NCBI RefSeq assembly: GCF_012272815.1
Contig: NZ_JAAWWL010000001.1
Coordinates: 638,929-702,928 of the forward strand
DNA from: Croceivirga thetidis
Lineage (GTDB): Bacteria > Bacteroidota > Bacteroidia > Flavobacteriales > Flavobacteriaceae
Direction: 5' to 3'
DNA: 64,000 bases
The notes below the pieces were generated by a model that was not told where the DNA came from, ran no database searches, and saw only the letters and a list, made by a program, of their open reading frames with translations. Below are positions 8,110 through 18,583 of this stretch, one piece after another. Position 1 is the stretch's first letter. Each line of letters starts with the position of its first letter. Both the position numbers and the translations under genes were made by a program.

Positions 8110-9828
8110 ATGTGCGATACCCATAACCATCACGAATCACCATATAAAGGCCTAGAACATGAAGGCCACGACCTAGAACACAAGACCTGGAGTAGAAGAT
8201 CATTTCTTCAAGCACTGGGCATAGCCGGTTCAGGCACAATGATGCTTGGCCATCAAATATTGTCGGCGTCGGCGCCGTCACCCCTCACTGCGGCAATTGC
8301 AAATGCCAACACCGACAATATTTTGATTTTAATTCGATTGAATGGTGGTAACGACGGTTTGAGCACCGTTATTCCTATTCAGCAATACGATTCATATGTC
8401 AACGCCAGGCCAAACATCTACATTCCTGAAAGTAAGATTCTAAAATTGACCGATGATTTTGGTGTCCCCACTTACATGAACGCAGTCGAACCCATGTGGG
8501 GCGATGGTCAATTTAAGGCCGTTCATGGTGTTGGATATGAAAATCAAAGTCTATCCCATTTTACCGGTTCTGATATTTATGCGAATACTGATTTGACGTC
8601 CAATGGATTTACTGGTTTGGACACAGGCTGGATGGGAAGGCATTTTGAAAATCTTTACCCAGATTACTTAATTAATCCGCCAGATGCACCAGCTGCAATT
8701 CAAATTGGCAGCATTTCGAACTTGGTTTTCCAAGGTGAAGAAACGAATTATGCATTTGTCACGAACAATATTGATCAATTGGAAGAAATCGCAGAAACTG
8801 GATTCTTCTATGACCTTTCCAATGAGCTGTTTGACAGTTGTATGTACGGAGACCAGTTGCGTTTCTTAAGAGGCGTTGCCAATACCACCTACGAGTATGC
8901 CGGTAAAATTCACGAGGCTTACCAACGTGGTCAAAATCAAGTGGAATATCAAGACAATGGTTTTGCTAGGCAATTAGCGTTATTGGCCCGTTTAATAAAA
9001 GGAAATTTAGGGACTAAGGTTTACATGATCTCAATGGGTGGATTCGACACCCATGGCAATCAACCATTGGCCCACGAACGCTTAATGTCAAGGCTTTCTA
9101 TAGCTGTTAAGAACTTCTATGACGATTTAGCTTTTACCGAACAAGATGACAAGGTATTGAGCATGACCTTTTCTGAGTTTGGTCGACGTATTTATGAAAA
9201 TGGATCGAACGGCACAGACCACGGAAAAGCTGCACCCACATTGTTCTTTGGTTCCGGCTTGAGCGGTAGCGCTTTTATAGGGGACCACCCATCACTAGAT
9301 CAACCGAATAACCGAGGTAACTTGGAATATACCATGGACTTTAGGGATCTCTATGCCACCGTGCTGGCAGAATGGTTATGTGTACCAATTGCAGATGTGC
9401 AGCAACACATCTATTTTAATGCATCACACCCCTACAACCCTGTAGATCTTGGTTTCAATTGTAGTGGTGTTGAATTTCCTGATATTGCTATGGACAATGA
9501 CCCGCCAACTCCGATAGACACCCCGCCAAGGCCAGATGGTGATTTGCCTTCAGAAGAATTAGCTACTGAAGTGGTGCATACGCCATATTATCCGACTCAA
9601 AATGCGCCCCATATTCATTTGGAAATGCCATTTGCAGCCCATGTAGACATTCAATTGTACAACATACTTGGGCAACGAGTCGGCACAGTGTATAACGAAA
9701 TGACCCTCGAAGGTCCAACTGAAATTAATATCAGGGAAAGTGTACGTGACAGTCTTGCCACTGGCAAATACATTTACCAAATAAATGTTGCCGACCAAAA
9801 AATGAGTAAATCTGTCATGATAATGTAA
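8110..9828 (+). CDS. DUF1501-family protein with T9SS-type sorting tail
   Basis: 572 aa from the ATG at 8110; the frame is open earlier but overlaps the DUF1800 gene. A twin-arginine motif (SRRSFLQALG, about 28-37) and a hydrophobic stretch suggest Tat export. The central region is the DUF1501 sulfatase-like fold (LIRLNGGNDGLSTV, ISMGGFDTHGNQ, FSEFGRRIYENGS, TDHGKAAP). The last about 75 residues look like a type A T9SS sorting domain (IQLYNILGQRVG, then KYIYQINVADQKMSKSVMIM), implying secretion to the cell surface. Tat plus T9SS would be an unusual combined route. Partner of the DUF1800 gene upstream. Confidence 0.85.
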   Translation: MCDTHNHHESPYKGLEHEGHDLEHKTWSRRSFLQALGIAGSGTMMLGHQILSASAPSPLTAAIANANTDNILILIRLNGGNDGLSTVIPIQQYDSYVNARPNIYIPESKILKLTDDFGVPTYMNAVEPMWGDGQFKAVHGVGYENQSLSHFTGSDIYANTDLTSNGFTGLDTGWMGRHFENLYPDYLINPPDAPAAIQIGSISNLVFQGEETNYAFVTNNIDQLEEIAETGFFYDLSNELFDSCMYGDQLRFLRGVANTTYEYAGKIHEAYQRGQNQVEYQDNGFARQLALLARLIKGNLGTKVYMISMGGFDTHGNQPLAHERLMSRLSIAVKNFYDDLAFTEQDDKVLSMTFSEFGRRIYENGSNGTDHGKAAPTLFFGSGLSGSAFIGDHPSLDQPNNRGNLEYTMDFRDLYATVLAEWLCVPIADVQQHIYFNASHPYNPVDLGFNCSGVEFPDIAMDNDPPTPIDTPPRPDGDLPSEELATEVVHTPYYPTQNAPHIHLEMPFAAHVDIQLYNILGQRVGTVYNEMTLEGPTEINIRESVRDSLATGKYIYQINVADQKMSKSVMIM

Positions 9829-9851
9829 GCTACGCCTACATTCTAAAGTAG

Positions 9852-9919
9852 CCTCCGCAAGTGCCCTCACCCCCGCCCCAAGTTTTTTGGTACTGGTACT
9901 TCGGAGGTTTCTTTTTTTC
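9852..9919 (+). terminator. Probable terminator after the DUF1800-DUF1501 operon
   Basis: CCTCCGCAAGT (9852-9862) pairs with ACTTCGGAGG (9898-9907) with one bulged base, and a T-rich tract (9908-9919) follows. The 35-nt loop is long for a classic terminator, so efficiency is uncertain. Confidence 0.45.
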
Positions 9920-9943
9920 TGCCTCTTCCTTTGAGTTATTCTT

Positions 9944-9951
9944 TATTTTTG
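9944..9951 (+). promoter_or_regulatory. -7 box of metG
   Basis: TATTTTTG matches TAnnTTTG exactly, 19 nt before the ATG of metG. No TTG lies at the expected upstream distance, so only the -7 element is claimed. Confidence 0.45.
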
Positions 9952-9970
9952 CGCCTTAAAGTTCAAATTG

Positions 9971-12049
9971 ATGGCCGAAAATCAAGCCTCTAGAATAACA
10001 ATTACGGCTGCGCTACCCTATACAAATGGCCCAATTCATATTGGTCATTTGGCAGGGGTCTACGTTCCTGCTGATATCTATGCCCGTTTTCAGAGATTAC
10101 AAGGCAATGATGTTGCATTTATTTGTGGTAGTGATGAGCATGGGGTGGCCATCCCAATGAAGGCCAAAAAAGAAGGAGTCTCGCCAAAAGATATAATCGA
10201 CAAATACCACGGTATTATTAAAAAGTCTTTTGAAGACTTTGGTATAACCTTCGACAATTATTCAAGAACTTCAGCCCAGATACATCACCAAACGGCTTCT
10301 GATTTTTTCAAAAAACTTTACGATCAAGGCGATTTTATAGAAGAAACCACCCAGCAACTTTATGATGAAGAGGCAGATCAGTTTTTGGCCGACCGATTTG
10401 TTACGGGAACATGTCCCGTATGTGGGCATCTAGAAGCTTATGGTGATCAATGTGAAAATTGCGGGTCAAGTTTGAATGCTACGGATCTCATCAGTCCAAA
10501 ATCAACCATTACTGGGGCCATACCAACTTTGAAAGAAACCAAGCATTGGTTTTTACCCTTAGATCGTTATGAAGATTTTTTAACCGATTGGATTATTCAA
10601 GGGCATAAATCAGATTGGAAACCGAACGTCTATGGCCAGTGCAAAAGTTGGATTGATGCAGGATTAAAACCTCGCGCAGTTACCCGAGATCTAGACTGGG
10701 GAATTCCGGTACCAGTGAAGGATGCTGAAGGCAAAGTTTTGTACGTATGGTTTGATGCCCCAATTGGCTATATCTCCTCTACCAAGGAATGGGCTGAACG
10801 AGAAGGAATCGATTGGGAATCCTATTGGAAGGATGAAAATACCAAAATGCTGCACTTCATCGGAAAGGACAATATTGTATTTCATTGTATAATTTTCCCA
10901 AGCATGTTGAAAGCCCACGGCGATTACATTTTACCTGAAAATGTTCCTGCCAATGAGTTTCTAAATTTAGAAGGAAACAAGTTATCGACATCAAAAAATT
11001 GGGCAGTTTGGTTACATGAGTACCTGTTAGAATTTCCTGATATGCAAGATGTACTGCGCTATACCTTAACTGCCAATGCTCCTGAAACCAAGGATAATGA
11101 TTTTACTTGGAAAGACTTTCAAGCAAGAAACAATAATGAACTTGTAGCCATATTTGGCAATTTCGTGAATCGTGTAGCAGTCTTAACTCATAAATATTAT
11201 AACGGTTTTGTTCCTGAACCAGGTGATTATTCAGAAGTTGACTTTAGTACCCTTAAATCAATGCAGGATTTTCCATCTAAATTGGCCAATTGTTTGGAGC
11301 GCTACCGCTTTCGTGAAGCAAGTCAAGAATTAATGAACTTAGCTAGATTAGGTAATAAATATCTAGCTGACGAAGAACCATGGAAAACTGTAAAAACAGA
11401 TGAAATTAGAACAAAAACAGTAATGTTCGTGGCACTTCAAATAGCTTCGGCCCTTGCCGTTTTAAGCGAGCCTTTTTTGCCTTTTACATCCAACAAATTG
11501 TCCAAAATCCTTAACATCAATACTATCCTTTGGAATGAGGTTTCCAATAAAGAAATTCTGTTGTCATCAGGGCATCAGATTAATAAAAGCGAACTTCTTT
11601 TCAGAAAGATTGAAGACCAAGAAATAGAAGCTCAATTGCAAAAACTGGAAGCAACCAAAAAAGCCAACTCCTCACAAAAAGAAAACAATATGGAATCTAC
11701 GAACAATTTGACCCCACAGAAGGATACCATTACCTATGATGATTTTTCAAAATTGGATATGAGGGTTGGAACCATAATAGAGGCTGAAAAAATGCCCAAG
11801 GCAGACAAACTTATCGTAATGAAAGTTGATACAGGTTTAGACAGGCGAACCATTGTATCTGGCATTGCCGAGCACTTTACAGTTGAAGAATTAATCGGAA
11901 AGCAAGTAACGGTTTTGGTGAATTTGGCACCTCGAAAATTACGAGGAGTTGAAAGTCAGGGCATGATTTTGTTGGCCGAGAATTCAGATGGCAAACTGGT
12001 ATTTCTGAATCCGGAGGGAGAAGTTGAAAATGGTTCAGCCATTAGTTAA
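9971..12049 (+). CDS. metG: Methionine--tRNA ligase
   Basis: 692 aa from the ATG at 9971; a TTG directly before it is in frame but less likely. A class I synthetase: HIGH at 23-26, the zinc knuckle CPVC...CENC near 148-165, a KMSKS-type loop written KLSTS near residue 337, and an anticodon-binding helical domain from about 400-550. The C-terminal about 105 residues are the EMAP/Trbp111-like tRNA-binding domain ([13 protein letters not shown]), which promotes dimerisation. Attaches methionine to initiator and elongator tRNA. Complete, with normal length for the long MetG form. Confidence 0.97.
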   Translation: MAENQASRITITAALPYTNGPIHIGHLAGVYVPADIYARFQRLQGNDVAFICGSDEHGVAIPMKAKKEGVSPKDIIDKYHGIIKKSFEDFGITFDNYSRTSAQIHHQTASDFFKKLYDQGDFIEETTQQLYDEEADQFLADRFVTGTCPVCGHLEAYGDQCENCGSSLNATDLISPKSTITGAIPTLKETKHWFLPLDRYEDFLTDWIIQGHKSDWKPNVYGQCKSWIDAGLKPRAVTRDLDWGIPVPVKDAEGKVLYVWFDAPIGYISSTKEWAEREGIDWESYWKDENTKMLHFIGKDNIVFHCIIFPSMLKAHGDYILPENVPANEFLNLEGNKLSTSKNWAVWLHEYLLEFPDMQDVLRYTLTANAPETKDNDFTWKDFQARNNNELVAIFGNFVNRVAVLTHKYYNGFVPEPGDYSEVDFSTLKSMQDFPSKLANCLERYRFREASQELMNLARLGNKYLADEEPWKTVKTDEIRTKTVMFVALQIASALAVLSEPFLPFTSNKLSKILNINTILWNEVSNKEILLSSGHQINKSELLFRKIEDQEIEAQLQKLEATKKANSSQKENNMESTNNLTPQKDTITYDDFSKLDMRVGTIIEAEKMPKADKLIVMKVDTGLDRRTIVSGIAEHFTVEELIGKQVTVLVNLAPRKLRGVESQGMILLAENSDGKLVFLNPEGEVENGSAIS

Positions 12050-12148
12050 CTTATCAAATCGTTGGTTTTACTAGATTTTTCCTACATAATTTCATAATTT
12101 TATTACAATAAAACGAAGCAATTCCGTACTGTTTCTAACTGGATAGTT

Positions 12149-14101
12149 ATGAAATTTGAAGACTCCACCCCGACTGATACTTCGGTTCAAAAGAAAAATT
12201 TAACTTCAGATGTAACATCATCCAAATCAACGATTTCTGAAAATTGGAAAATTGATTTTAATGGATTAGCAGACCATATTTCAGAAGGTCTTGCACGATG
12301 TGAGATAATCTGTGATGAAAATAACGTTCCTTTCGACTATAGGTTTCTGCAAACGAATCAAGCTTTCGAAAAACATACAGGTTTAAGCAAAGAATTCTGT
12401 CAAGGCAAAACTATTCTAGAAATAATGCCAGATGCCGAACAGTCCTGGATTGATACTTACGGCCGAGTAGCTTTAACCTTGCAAACCGAAACCATTACCG
12501 GCTACAATAAACACACCAATCGCTTTTATAAATCCACAGCCTATTCCGATAAAAAAGGTGAGTTTATGATGCTTTTTGAGGACATCACCCATCAAAAAGA
12601 ATTGGAAAAAGCATACGAATTGGTTACCAAAAGTTCCCAATTAAATTCCGATTTAATTGAAAATATGCCTGATGGTTTTCAGTGGTGTAAAGTCATTAAA
12701 GATGAAGAGAACAAACCAATTGATTTTCGAATAATTGAAACGAATGCGGCCTACGCCGAACAAATCGGTATAGATCAAAATGAGATTACCGGGAAGACCT
12801 TTTTAGAACTTTTTCCCGATGTCAATCAAAATACCATCACAACACTTTGTAATGTTGGTATAACTGGGCAATCTATCAGCTTTGTAGACCAGTGTAATAT
12901 GACAAATCGTGTATTTGATATTTCTGCCTTCTCCCCAAAGCAAGATGAATTTGTAATGTTCATGAAAAACATTACCGAACGTGAACGCTCTCGATTAGAA
13001 TTGGAAAAAGCATATAAAAAGGTTGAGGAAAGTGAAAAGCTAAAAACGGCTTTCCTTGCCAATATGTCCCATGAAATAAGAACACCTTTAAACGCCATCA
13101 TCGGATTCTCCGAACTTCTTGAAACCGATGATTTAAGTACCACTGAAAAGCAAAAATGCCTCAAGAACATTAAAGGCTCAGGAAATCGATTACTTGGTAT
13201 TATTTCAGACATTTTGGATATATCAAAATTAGAGGCCAATCAACAGGAATTGAACTTTCAAAATGAGAATTTCAATGATATCATAGATTCTCTAAGAGAT
13301 CAATTTGTGGTAATCAATAACAATCCAACGGTCAATTTTAAAACGAGCAAACCATTGGCCAGGAATGAAGCTTATATTTCAATAGATTCCTTGCGTGTTC
13401 AGCAGATATTTTCAAACTTGATAGAAAACTCCCTAAAACATACCGAATCGGGTTCAATTGAATTTGGGTATAGGGTTGATCACAAAGAGCTGGAATGTTT
13501 CGTTAAGGATTCTGGCAGTGGCATTCATAAGAATAACCAGAAGCTCATATTTGAACGATTTCAACAAGTTAAAAACAAAACAGGAATTAATAGCGGCACT
13601 GGTTTAGGGATTCCTATTGCAGCTGCATTGACTCAACTATTTGGTGGAAAAATGTGGCTTGATTCAGAAGTGGGTGTTGGAAGTACTTTCTTTTTCACCA
13701 TTCCGTACAGGCCTCAAACCTCAAAAAATCCAGGGGAAAAACATACGATTTTAGTCGCTGAAGATGAAGAGGCCAACTTCACATTGTTAGAGCTTTGGAT
13801 GAGTAAAACTTATAACGTAATTCACGCAATAGATGGCAATGATGCCATAGAGAAAGCCATGGAATCTACTACTATTGATTTGATTTTAATGGATATAAAA
13901 ATGCCCTATTTAAATGGTATTGAAGCCACCAAGAAAATAAGGGAGGTAAATAAAGAAATTCCGATAATCGCTCAGACTGCTTTTGTTATGGAAAAGGAGA
14001 AAAAGGAAATTTTGGATGCAGGATGTAACGATATTATTCTAAAACCTATTAAGCGGGAGGAATTCAAAAAAATACTTCTAAAGTATATCCCCATCCCGTA
14101 A
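12149..14101 (+). CDS. Soluble hybrid sensor histidine kinase with two PAS domains and a receiver
   Basis: 650 aa with no transmembrane segment, so it probably senses a cytoplasmic signal. Order: two similar PAS-like modules (about 38-150 and 165-278), a short coiled linker, HisKA with the phospho-His in NMSHEIR (His308), HATPase with an N-box around NLIENSLKH (423-431), DSGSG (454-458) and GTGLGIP, then a receiver domain (533-650) with phospho-acceptor Asp582 in LMDIKMP and a conserved KP near 633. With an attached receiver and no adjacent response regulator or DNA-binding output, it probably feeds a phosphorelay. The two PAS modules resemble each other, suggesting internal duplication. Confidence 0.9.
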   Translation: MKFEDSTPTDTSVQKKNLTSDVTSSKSTISENWKIDFNGLADHISEGLARCEIICDENNVPFDYRFLQTNQAFEKHTGLSKEFCQGKTILEIMPDAEQSWIDTYGRVALTLQTETITGYNKHTNRFYKSTAYSDKKGEFMMLFEDITHQKELEKAYELVTKSSQLNSDLIENMPDGFQWCKVIKDEENKPIDFRIIETNAAYAEQIGIDQNEITGKTFLELFPDVNQNTITTLCNVGITGQSISFVDQCNMTNRVFDISAFSPKQDEFVMFMKNITERERSRLELEKAYKKVEESEKLKTAFLANMSHEIRTPLNAIIGFSELLETDDLSTTEKQKCLKNIKGSGNRLLGIISDILDISKLEANQQELNFQNENFNDIIDSLRDQFVVINNNPTVNFKTSKPLARNEAYISIDSLRVQQIFSNLIENSLKHTESGSIEFGYRVDHKELECFVKDSGSGIHKNNQKLIFERFQQVKNKTGINSGTGLGIPIAAALTQLFGGKMWLDSEVGVGSTFFFTIPYRPQTSKNPGEKHTILVAEDEEANFTLLELWMSKTYNVIHAIDGNDAIEKAMESTTIDLILMDIKMPYLNGIEATKKIREVNKEIPIIAQTAFVMEKEKKEILDAGCNDIILKPIKREEFKKILLKYIPIP

Positions 14102-14115
14102 CAGCTAAATAAACG

Positions 14116-15072
14116 CTAAGTGGCTCTGGCACGTTCAAGTCTGTCATTAATTGTTAAACCAAGTCCTGTTTTTGGAAATATTTCAGCGATTATGACATCC
14201 AAATTCAGCCTATCAAGTTCGTAAAGTGATTGAAATAAATTCTTCGCAGCTTCCTGCAAATCCCTAGCTAAAGACAAAGTCTTTACATAAGAAACGTTTT
14301 CGAATTCAGTTCTTGAAAACGACAGCACCCCAACCTTACTGCCCTTAAAATCTGGTAAGATTGCATCAAAATCTTCTGTGAGAAGTAATCTTGTTCTTGG
14401 TGAATAATGTTTCAATAGCATTCCTGGGGCAACGGGTTCTGATTCACTTTTAGAGTTTATTTTTACTGGTCCAACAATAGCTTCAATAGATTCTAGTGGA
14501 ATCCCACCTTTTCGATAAACCACCGGTTCATCATCTTCAAAACCAACAATTGTTGATTCCAAACCAATTTCACATTGTCCCCCGTCAAGAACCGTAACCG
14601 ACTTACCGAAATAATCGAAGACTTGGATCGCCGATGTTGGACTTATTCTTGTAAAAGGGTTTGCGCTCGGTGCTGCTACCGGAAAACTAAGGCCTTTTAA
14701 TAATTCCAAGGTTGTTTTATGATTCGGAATTCGAACTCCGACTGTAGGTTTGCCCGCGGTTATGATATCGCTTATCCCATCCTTTTTTGGTAAAATTAAG
14801 GTAAGTGGTCCTGGCCAAAATTCTTTGGCTAAAAGCAACGCTTTTTCAGGTACTTTTTCAACTACTGATTTCAAAGAACCCAAATCTTTTATGTGTACAA
14901 TAAGAGGATTGAATCTCGGTCTCTTTTTTACCGAAAAGATTTTTTCAACTGCTTGGGAGTCGAATATATTGGCGGCCAATCCATAAACTGTTTCAGTTGG
15001 TATGGCAACTACCTCACCCTCTTTTAAGAGGGTACGACAAAGTTCAAGATCTGTGGTGATGGAAGTATCCAT
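14116..15072 (-). CDS. tsaC: L-threonylcarbamoyladenylate synthase (Sua5/YwlC type)
   Basis: 318 aa, the long form with the YrdC core plus a C-terminal Sua5 domain. Seen: the substrate loop IPTETVYGLA (about 24-33), KKRPRFNPL (about 49-57), FWPGPLTLIL, VGVRIPNH, SFPVAAPSANP and the Sua5-linker signature APGMLLKHYSPRT. It makes threonylcarbamoyl-AMP from Thr, bicarbonate and ATP, the first step of tRNA t6A37 modification. A CAAAGGTA at 15077-15084 reads as a TAnnTTTG box on this strand almost touching the ATG, so the transcript would be nearly leaderless. Converges on the kinase gene and is divergent from the next gene. Confidence 0.95.
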   Translation of the reverse strand: MDTSITTDLELCRTLLKEGEVVAIPTETVYGLAANIFDSQAVEKIFSVKKRPRFNPLIVHIKDLGSLKSVVEKVPEKALLLAKEFWPGPLTLILPKKDGISDIITAGKPTVGVRIPNHKTTLELLKGLSFPVAAPSANPFTRISPTSAIQVFDYFGKSVTVLDGGQCEIGLESTIVGFEDDEPVVYRKGGIPLESIEAIVGPVKINSKSESEPVAPGMLLKHYSPRTRLLLTEDFDAILPDFKGSKVGVLSFSRTEFENVSYVKTLSLARDLQEAAKNLFQSLYELDRLNLDVIIAEIFPKTGLGLTINDRLERARAT

Positions 15073-15141
15073 CTGGCAAAGGTACTTGGTTTAACTTTTT
15101 GATTCTAAAACCAGAAACTAGATATTTGAAAAAAAGACCAA

Positions 15142-16044
15142 TTGCTAAAAATAGCATATCACCCAATCTATAAGCATCCATTGCCTGAAGGCCATCGATT
15201 TCCTATGGCCAAATATGATCTTTTACCACAACAATTACTTCATGAGGGTACTTGTGAAACCGATAACTTTTTTGAACCAACGTACCCAGATAATGCATCA
15301 GTTCTAAAAGCCCACGAGGAGAACTATTTTGAGAATTTGACCCAATTGAATTTGAAACCCAGTGAAGTCAGAAAAATTGGTTTTCCACTTTCTAGAGAAT
15401 TGGTTAATCGAGAATTGATCATCGCCGATGGCACGATAAAGGGATGTGAATTTGCTTTAAAAAATGGAATTGCGATGAATATTGCTGGTGGTACGCATCA
15501 CGCCTACTCCAATAGGGGTGAAGCCTTTTGTATGCTCAACGACCAAGCTATTGCCGCTCGACATTTACAATCATCAGGGTTGGCCAAAAAAATAGTCATT
15601 GTTGACTTGGATGTTCATCAAGGAAACGGCACCGCCGAAATATTCCAAAATGACGATACCGTATTTACTTTTTCAATGCACGGCAAGGGTAATTATCCAT
15701 TTAAGAAAGAACGTTCAGATTTGGATATTGCTCTTGAAAAAGGAACCAATGATACAACCTTCCTGAGACTTCTAAAAGAGACCCTACCCAGACTTATTGA
15801 TGAACAAGAACCGGACTTCATATTTTATTTGTGTGGTGTTGATGTCGTAGAAACAGACAAGTTGGGCACATTGGGCATGTCAATAAAAGGCTGCTCAGAA
15901 AGGGATCGATTTGTACTGCAAACGTGTCACGAGCAAAATATTCCGGTGCAGTGCAGTATGGGTGGTGGCTATTCACCTGATATTAAAATTATTATTGATG
16001 CACATGCCAATACTTTTCGCCTAGCACAAGAAATTTATTTCTAA
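15142..16044 (+). CDS. Histone-deacetylase-superfamily amidohydrolase
   Basis: 300 aa from a TTG start: the first 20 residues (MLKIAYHPIYKHPLPEG) are typical family sequence, and the first ATG would remove them. The zinc site is intact: GGTHHA with His119/His120, DLDVHQGNG with Asp157 and His159, and GVDVVETDKLG with Asp234. Bacterial members deacetylate acetylpolyamines, acetoin-related or other N-acetyl substrates; the actual substrate is not evident. Divergent from the threonylcarbamoyl-AMP synthase gene; no other gene appears cotranscribed. Confidence 0.88.
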   Translation: MLKIAYHPIYKHPLPEGHRFPMAKYDLLPQQLLHEGTCETDNFFEPTYPDNASVLKAHEENYFENLTQLNLKPSEVRKIGFPLSRELVNRELIIADGTIKGCEFALKNGIAMNIAGGTHHAYSNRGEAFCMLNDQAIAARHLQSSGLAKKIVIVDLDVHQGNGTAEIFQNDDTVFTFSMHGKGNYPFKKERSDLDIALEKGTNDTTFLRLLKETLPRLIDEQEPDFIFYLCGVDVVETDKLGTLGMSIKGCSERDRFVLQTCHEQNIPVQCSMGGGYSPDIKIIIDAHANTFRLAQEIYF

Positions 16045-16112
16045 TCAGCTGTTTAAAAATTCTTGGAAATTTCTTATTTTATTGACAATCATTAGTATAT
16101 AAATTTCTGCGT

Positions 16113-18491
16113 ATGAAAATTTCCAAATTGATTGGTTCGATTTTAATGTTTTTAGTTTTTGGAGCCAGTTCTGTTTTAACGGCTCAAACCCATTTTGACC
16201 AATTTTTGGAGAATTATGAACAGAATGGTCAAGTACCTAGGGAAATTGCTTATTTACATTTGAACAAGAATGTTTTTCTAGAAGGCGAACAATTGGCGTT
16301 TAAAGCATATTTGTGGGATAGAACAAACCAAAGACCAGCAAATGCCAGCAGAAACTTATACGTTAAGCTTAAAACTAAGAAAGGAGCAATCATTTCAGAA
16401 CAAATGCTACTATTGGAAAATGGTGCTAGTTTCGGTCTTATTGAAATTGATTCTATTGCCGCTGAAAATGGCACTGTCGTACTTCAGGCATTCACTGATT
16501 ACATGCGAAACTTTGATGAGACCAATCATTTCGAGGAAGAGATAACCATATTAAATTCGACAGGTGAAACGGTAGGTGCTCCAAAAACTTCAAAACCTAA
16601 ATTGGAGCTTTTTTCGGAAGGAGGTTCCCTGGCCCTCAACAAAGAAAATGTAATTAGAATAAGACTTAACGGAGAACCTGCAACAAAAACAAATGTTCAT
16701 GAGGTTTTAATTGAGGATGAGGGTGGAATCGTTTTGGAAAAAGTCAAGTTGGGTAAATTAGGTGAAGGCCAATTTCTATTGAACCCTAAGAAAAACAAAA
16801 CCTATTTTGCTAGATACGGAACCCAAGAACCCATCAATCTATCAAAAACATTGGGTAAGGCTAAACAAACGTTGTCAATAAAAAATATTGGTGAAAATCT
16901 AGCTATAACATCCTATACCAATCTAAATTCATCTGAGAAACTTGTTTTGGCCATTCACAACGGTAAAAATGTCAAAGCGCTCGATGTGCAATTTGATGAA
17001 AATGGCGAATCGGTTCAAATTATCCCTCTAAACGATTTGTTTGATGGGATGAATATTTTCACCCTCTGTAATGAATATGGTAGTCTTATAGCTGAACGAT
17101 ATTACTATAAGATTTCGGCAAAAAACAACGAAACATCAAAATTGGATTATTCGTTTAGTATAGACGGAGATAGCATACGTCTTACCTTAAAAGGTATAGG
17201 AAAGAATGAACTGTACAATACTTTGAGCGCAAGCATATTACCAAAAAAAACAAAGAGTTACGATCGGCATCATAGTTTATTGTCATATACTGAGATCGTC
17301 CCTTTCACCAAAGGTCAAATTCCATTGGCAAGAAAATATTTCGAAAATGTCAACGCTAAGAATATTTATGACTTAAACAATGCACTTATTACTGTCTCCA
17401 ACACCAAAAATTGGAACAACGGGATAAAAAAAGCGGGGGAAATGCAATTTCTTCCAGAAAATGGTATCACGCTATATGGAACGGTAAATAAAGGAGGTGC
17501 TAATTTTATTGCGAATGGTACATTTTATAGTGACGCACGCTCTGGTATAGTTGAAGAGGGAAGTAATACCTTTAAAATTGATGGTGTTTTTCCTGTAGCT
17601 CAAGAAAAGCTTGTACTTATGGAAGTAAACAAAAAAGGAGAATTTGAGAAACCAGGAGTATTTCTAAGATTTACTCCAATGAGTATCCCCAAGCCTAACT
17701 TACCAAAACTCGAGTTTCCTAAACTGGTAAAACTAGAAGAATCGCAATCAGAGTCTGAATTTACAGAATATGCACTTTTTCAAAAAGTAACTGTACTTGA
17801 TGAAGTTGAAGTTGTTGCCAAAAAAGAGGAAAAGAGAAGAGACTCGATTCGAGATAGAAGTCGCGGCAGGGTCGACTTTTTTGATATTGATGATACAAGT
17901 CGAAATCTGCCCTTGTATGTTTACTTAAATCAATTCGGTTTTACCATGACCCAAACCTTCAATGGTCAGGTAAATATTTTTAATCGTAATCCAAACAACC
18001 CAACAAACAATATCCCGGCAGTATTCTTAGATGATTTTTTCCTTATTGATTTTGACTTCTTATATGGCTTTCGAATGGACATAGTCGACTATGTCGAAAT
18101 CAACCGCGATGGTGCATCTGGGTTACGTCGAGGCGGTGGAGGAATTATCAAAATATACACGGACCCTCAAAAGTTCGCCAAATCTAAATTCAAAAAATTC
18201 GATTTCGGTTATCAAGTTCCATTAGGGTTCGAATTGCCAAAAAAATATATCACACCAGATTACCTTTCATTCAATGGAAAATTATTCAGTGATTACGGTG
18301 TCATAGGTTGGGAACCACTACTGAATATTGATGAAGAAAATAATATCAACTTGACGTTGTATAATCCTGGCTTATCCAATCTTAAGTTAACACTGGAAGG
18401 TGTGGTCAACGGAAATCAATTAATTTCGAAAGAATTGGACATAGATATTTCTGGAAATCAAGGAGCTTCTTTTCCGAGTAACAAGTTGTGA
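16113..18491 (+). CDS. Secreted MG2-like protein with an isolated TonB-plug-like region
   Basis: 792 aa with a signal peptide (about 1-24, ends VLTAQ). The N-terminal part resembles macroglobulin MG2-type beta domains (YLHLNKNVFLEGEQLAFKAYLWD at about 47-69). Near 560-600 is a basic stretch rich in Glu/Arg, and residues about 625-690 look like the TonB-receptor plug (PAVFLDD..., DYVEINRDGASGLRRGGGGIIKIYT). No beta-barrel follows; the protein ends in another beta-rich module. Such plug-without-barrel proteins are frequent in Flavobacteriia and may interact with outer-membrane transporters. Single-gene unit. Exact function unknown. Confidence 0.65.
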   Translation: MKISKLIGSILMFLVFGASSVLTAQTHFDQFLENYEQNGQVPREIAYLHLNKNVFLEGEQLAFKAYLWDRTNQRPANASRNLYVKLKTKKGAIISEQMLLLENGASFGLIEIDSIAAENGTVVLQAFTDYMRNFDETNHFEEEITILNSTGETVGAPKTSKPKLELFSEGGSLALNKENVIRIRLNGEPATKTNVHEVLIEDEGGIVLEKVKLGKLGEGQFLLNPKKNKTYFARYGTQEPINLSKTLGKAKQTLSIKNIGENLAITSYTNLNSSEKLVLAIHNGKNVKALDVQFDENGESVQIIPLNDLFDGMNIFTLCNEYGSLIAERYYYKISAKNNETSKLDYSFSIDGDSIRLTLKGIGKNELYNTLSASILPKKTKSYDRHHSLLSYTEIVPFTKGQIPLARKYFENVNAKNIYDLNNALITVSNTKNWNNGIKKAGEMQFLPENGITLYGTVNKGGANFIANGTFYSDARSGIVEEGSNTFKIDGVFPVAQEKLVLMEVNKKGEFEKPGVFLRFTPMSIPKPNLPKLEFPKLVKLEESQSESEFTEYALFQKVTVLDEVEVVAKKEEKRRDSIRDRSRGRVDFFDIDDTSRNLPLYVYLNQFGFTMTQTFNGQVNIFNRNPNNPTNNIPAVFLDDFFLIDFDFLYGFRMDIVDYVEINRDGASGLRRGGGGIIKIYTDPQKFAKSKFKKFDFGYQVPLGFELPKKYITPDYLSFNGKLFSDYGVIGWEPLLNIDEENNINLTLYNPGLSNLKLTLEGVVNGNQLISKELDIDISGNQGASFPSNKL

Positions 18492-18583
18492 AATCCCCTT
18501 AGAAAATATTACCGATTTACTGAGTACTTTTTGTATATATTTTTATTTAGATTGATTAAATATAAATATCTTTGCCATCGCTG

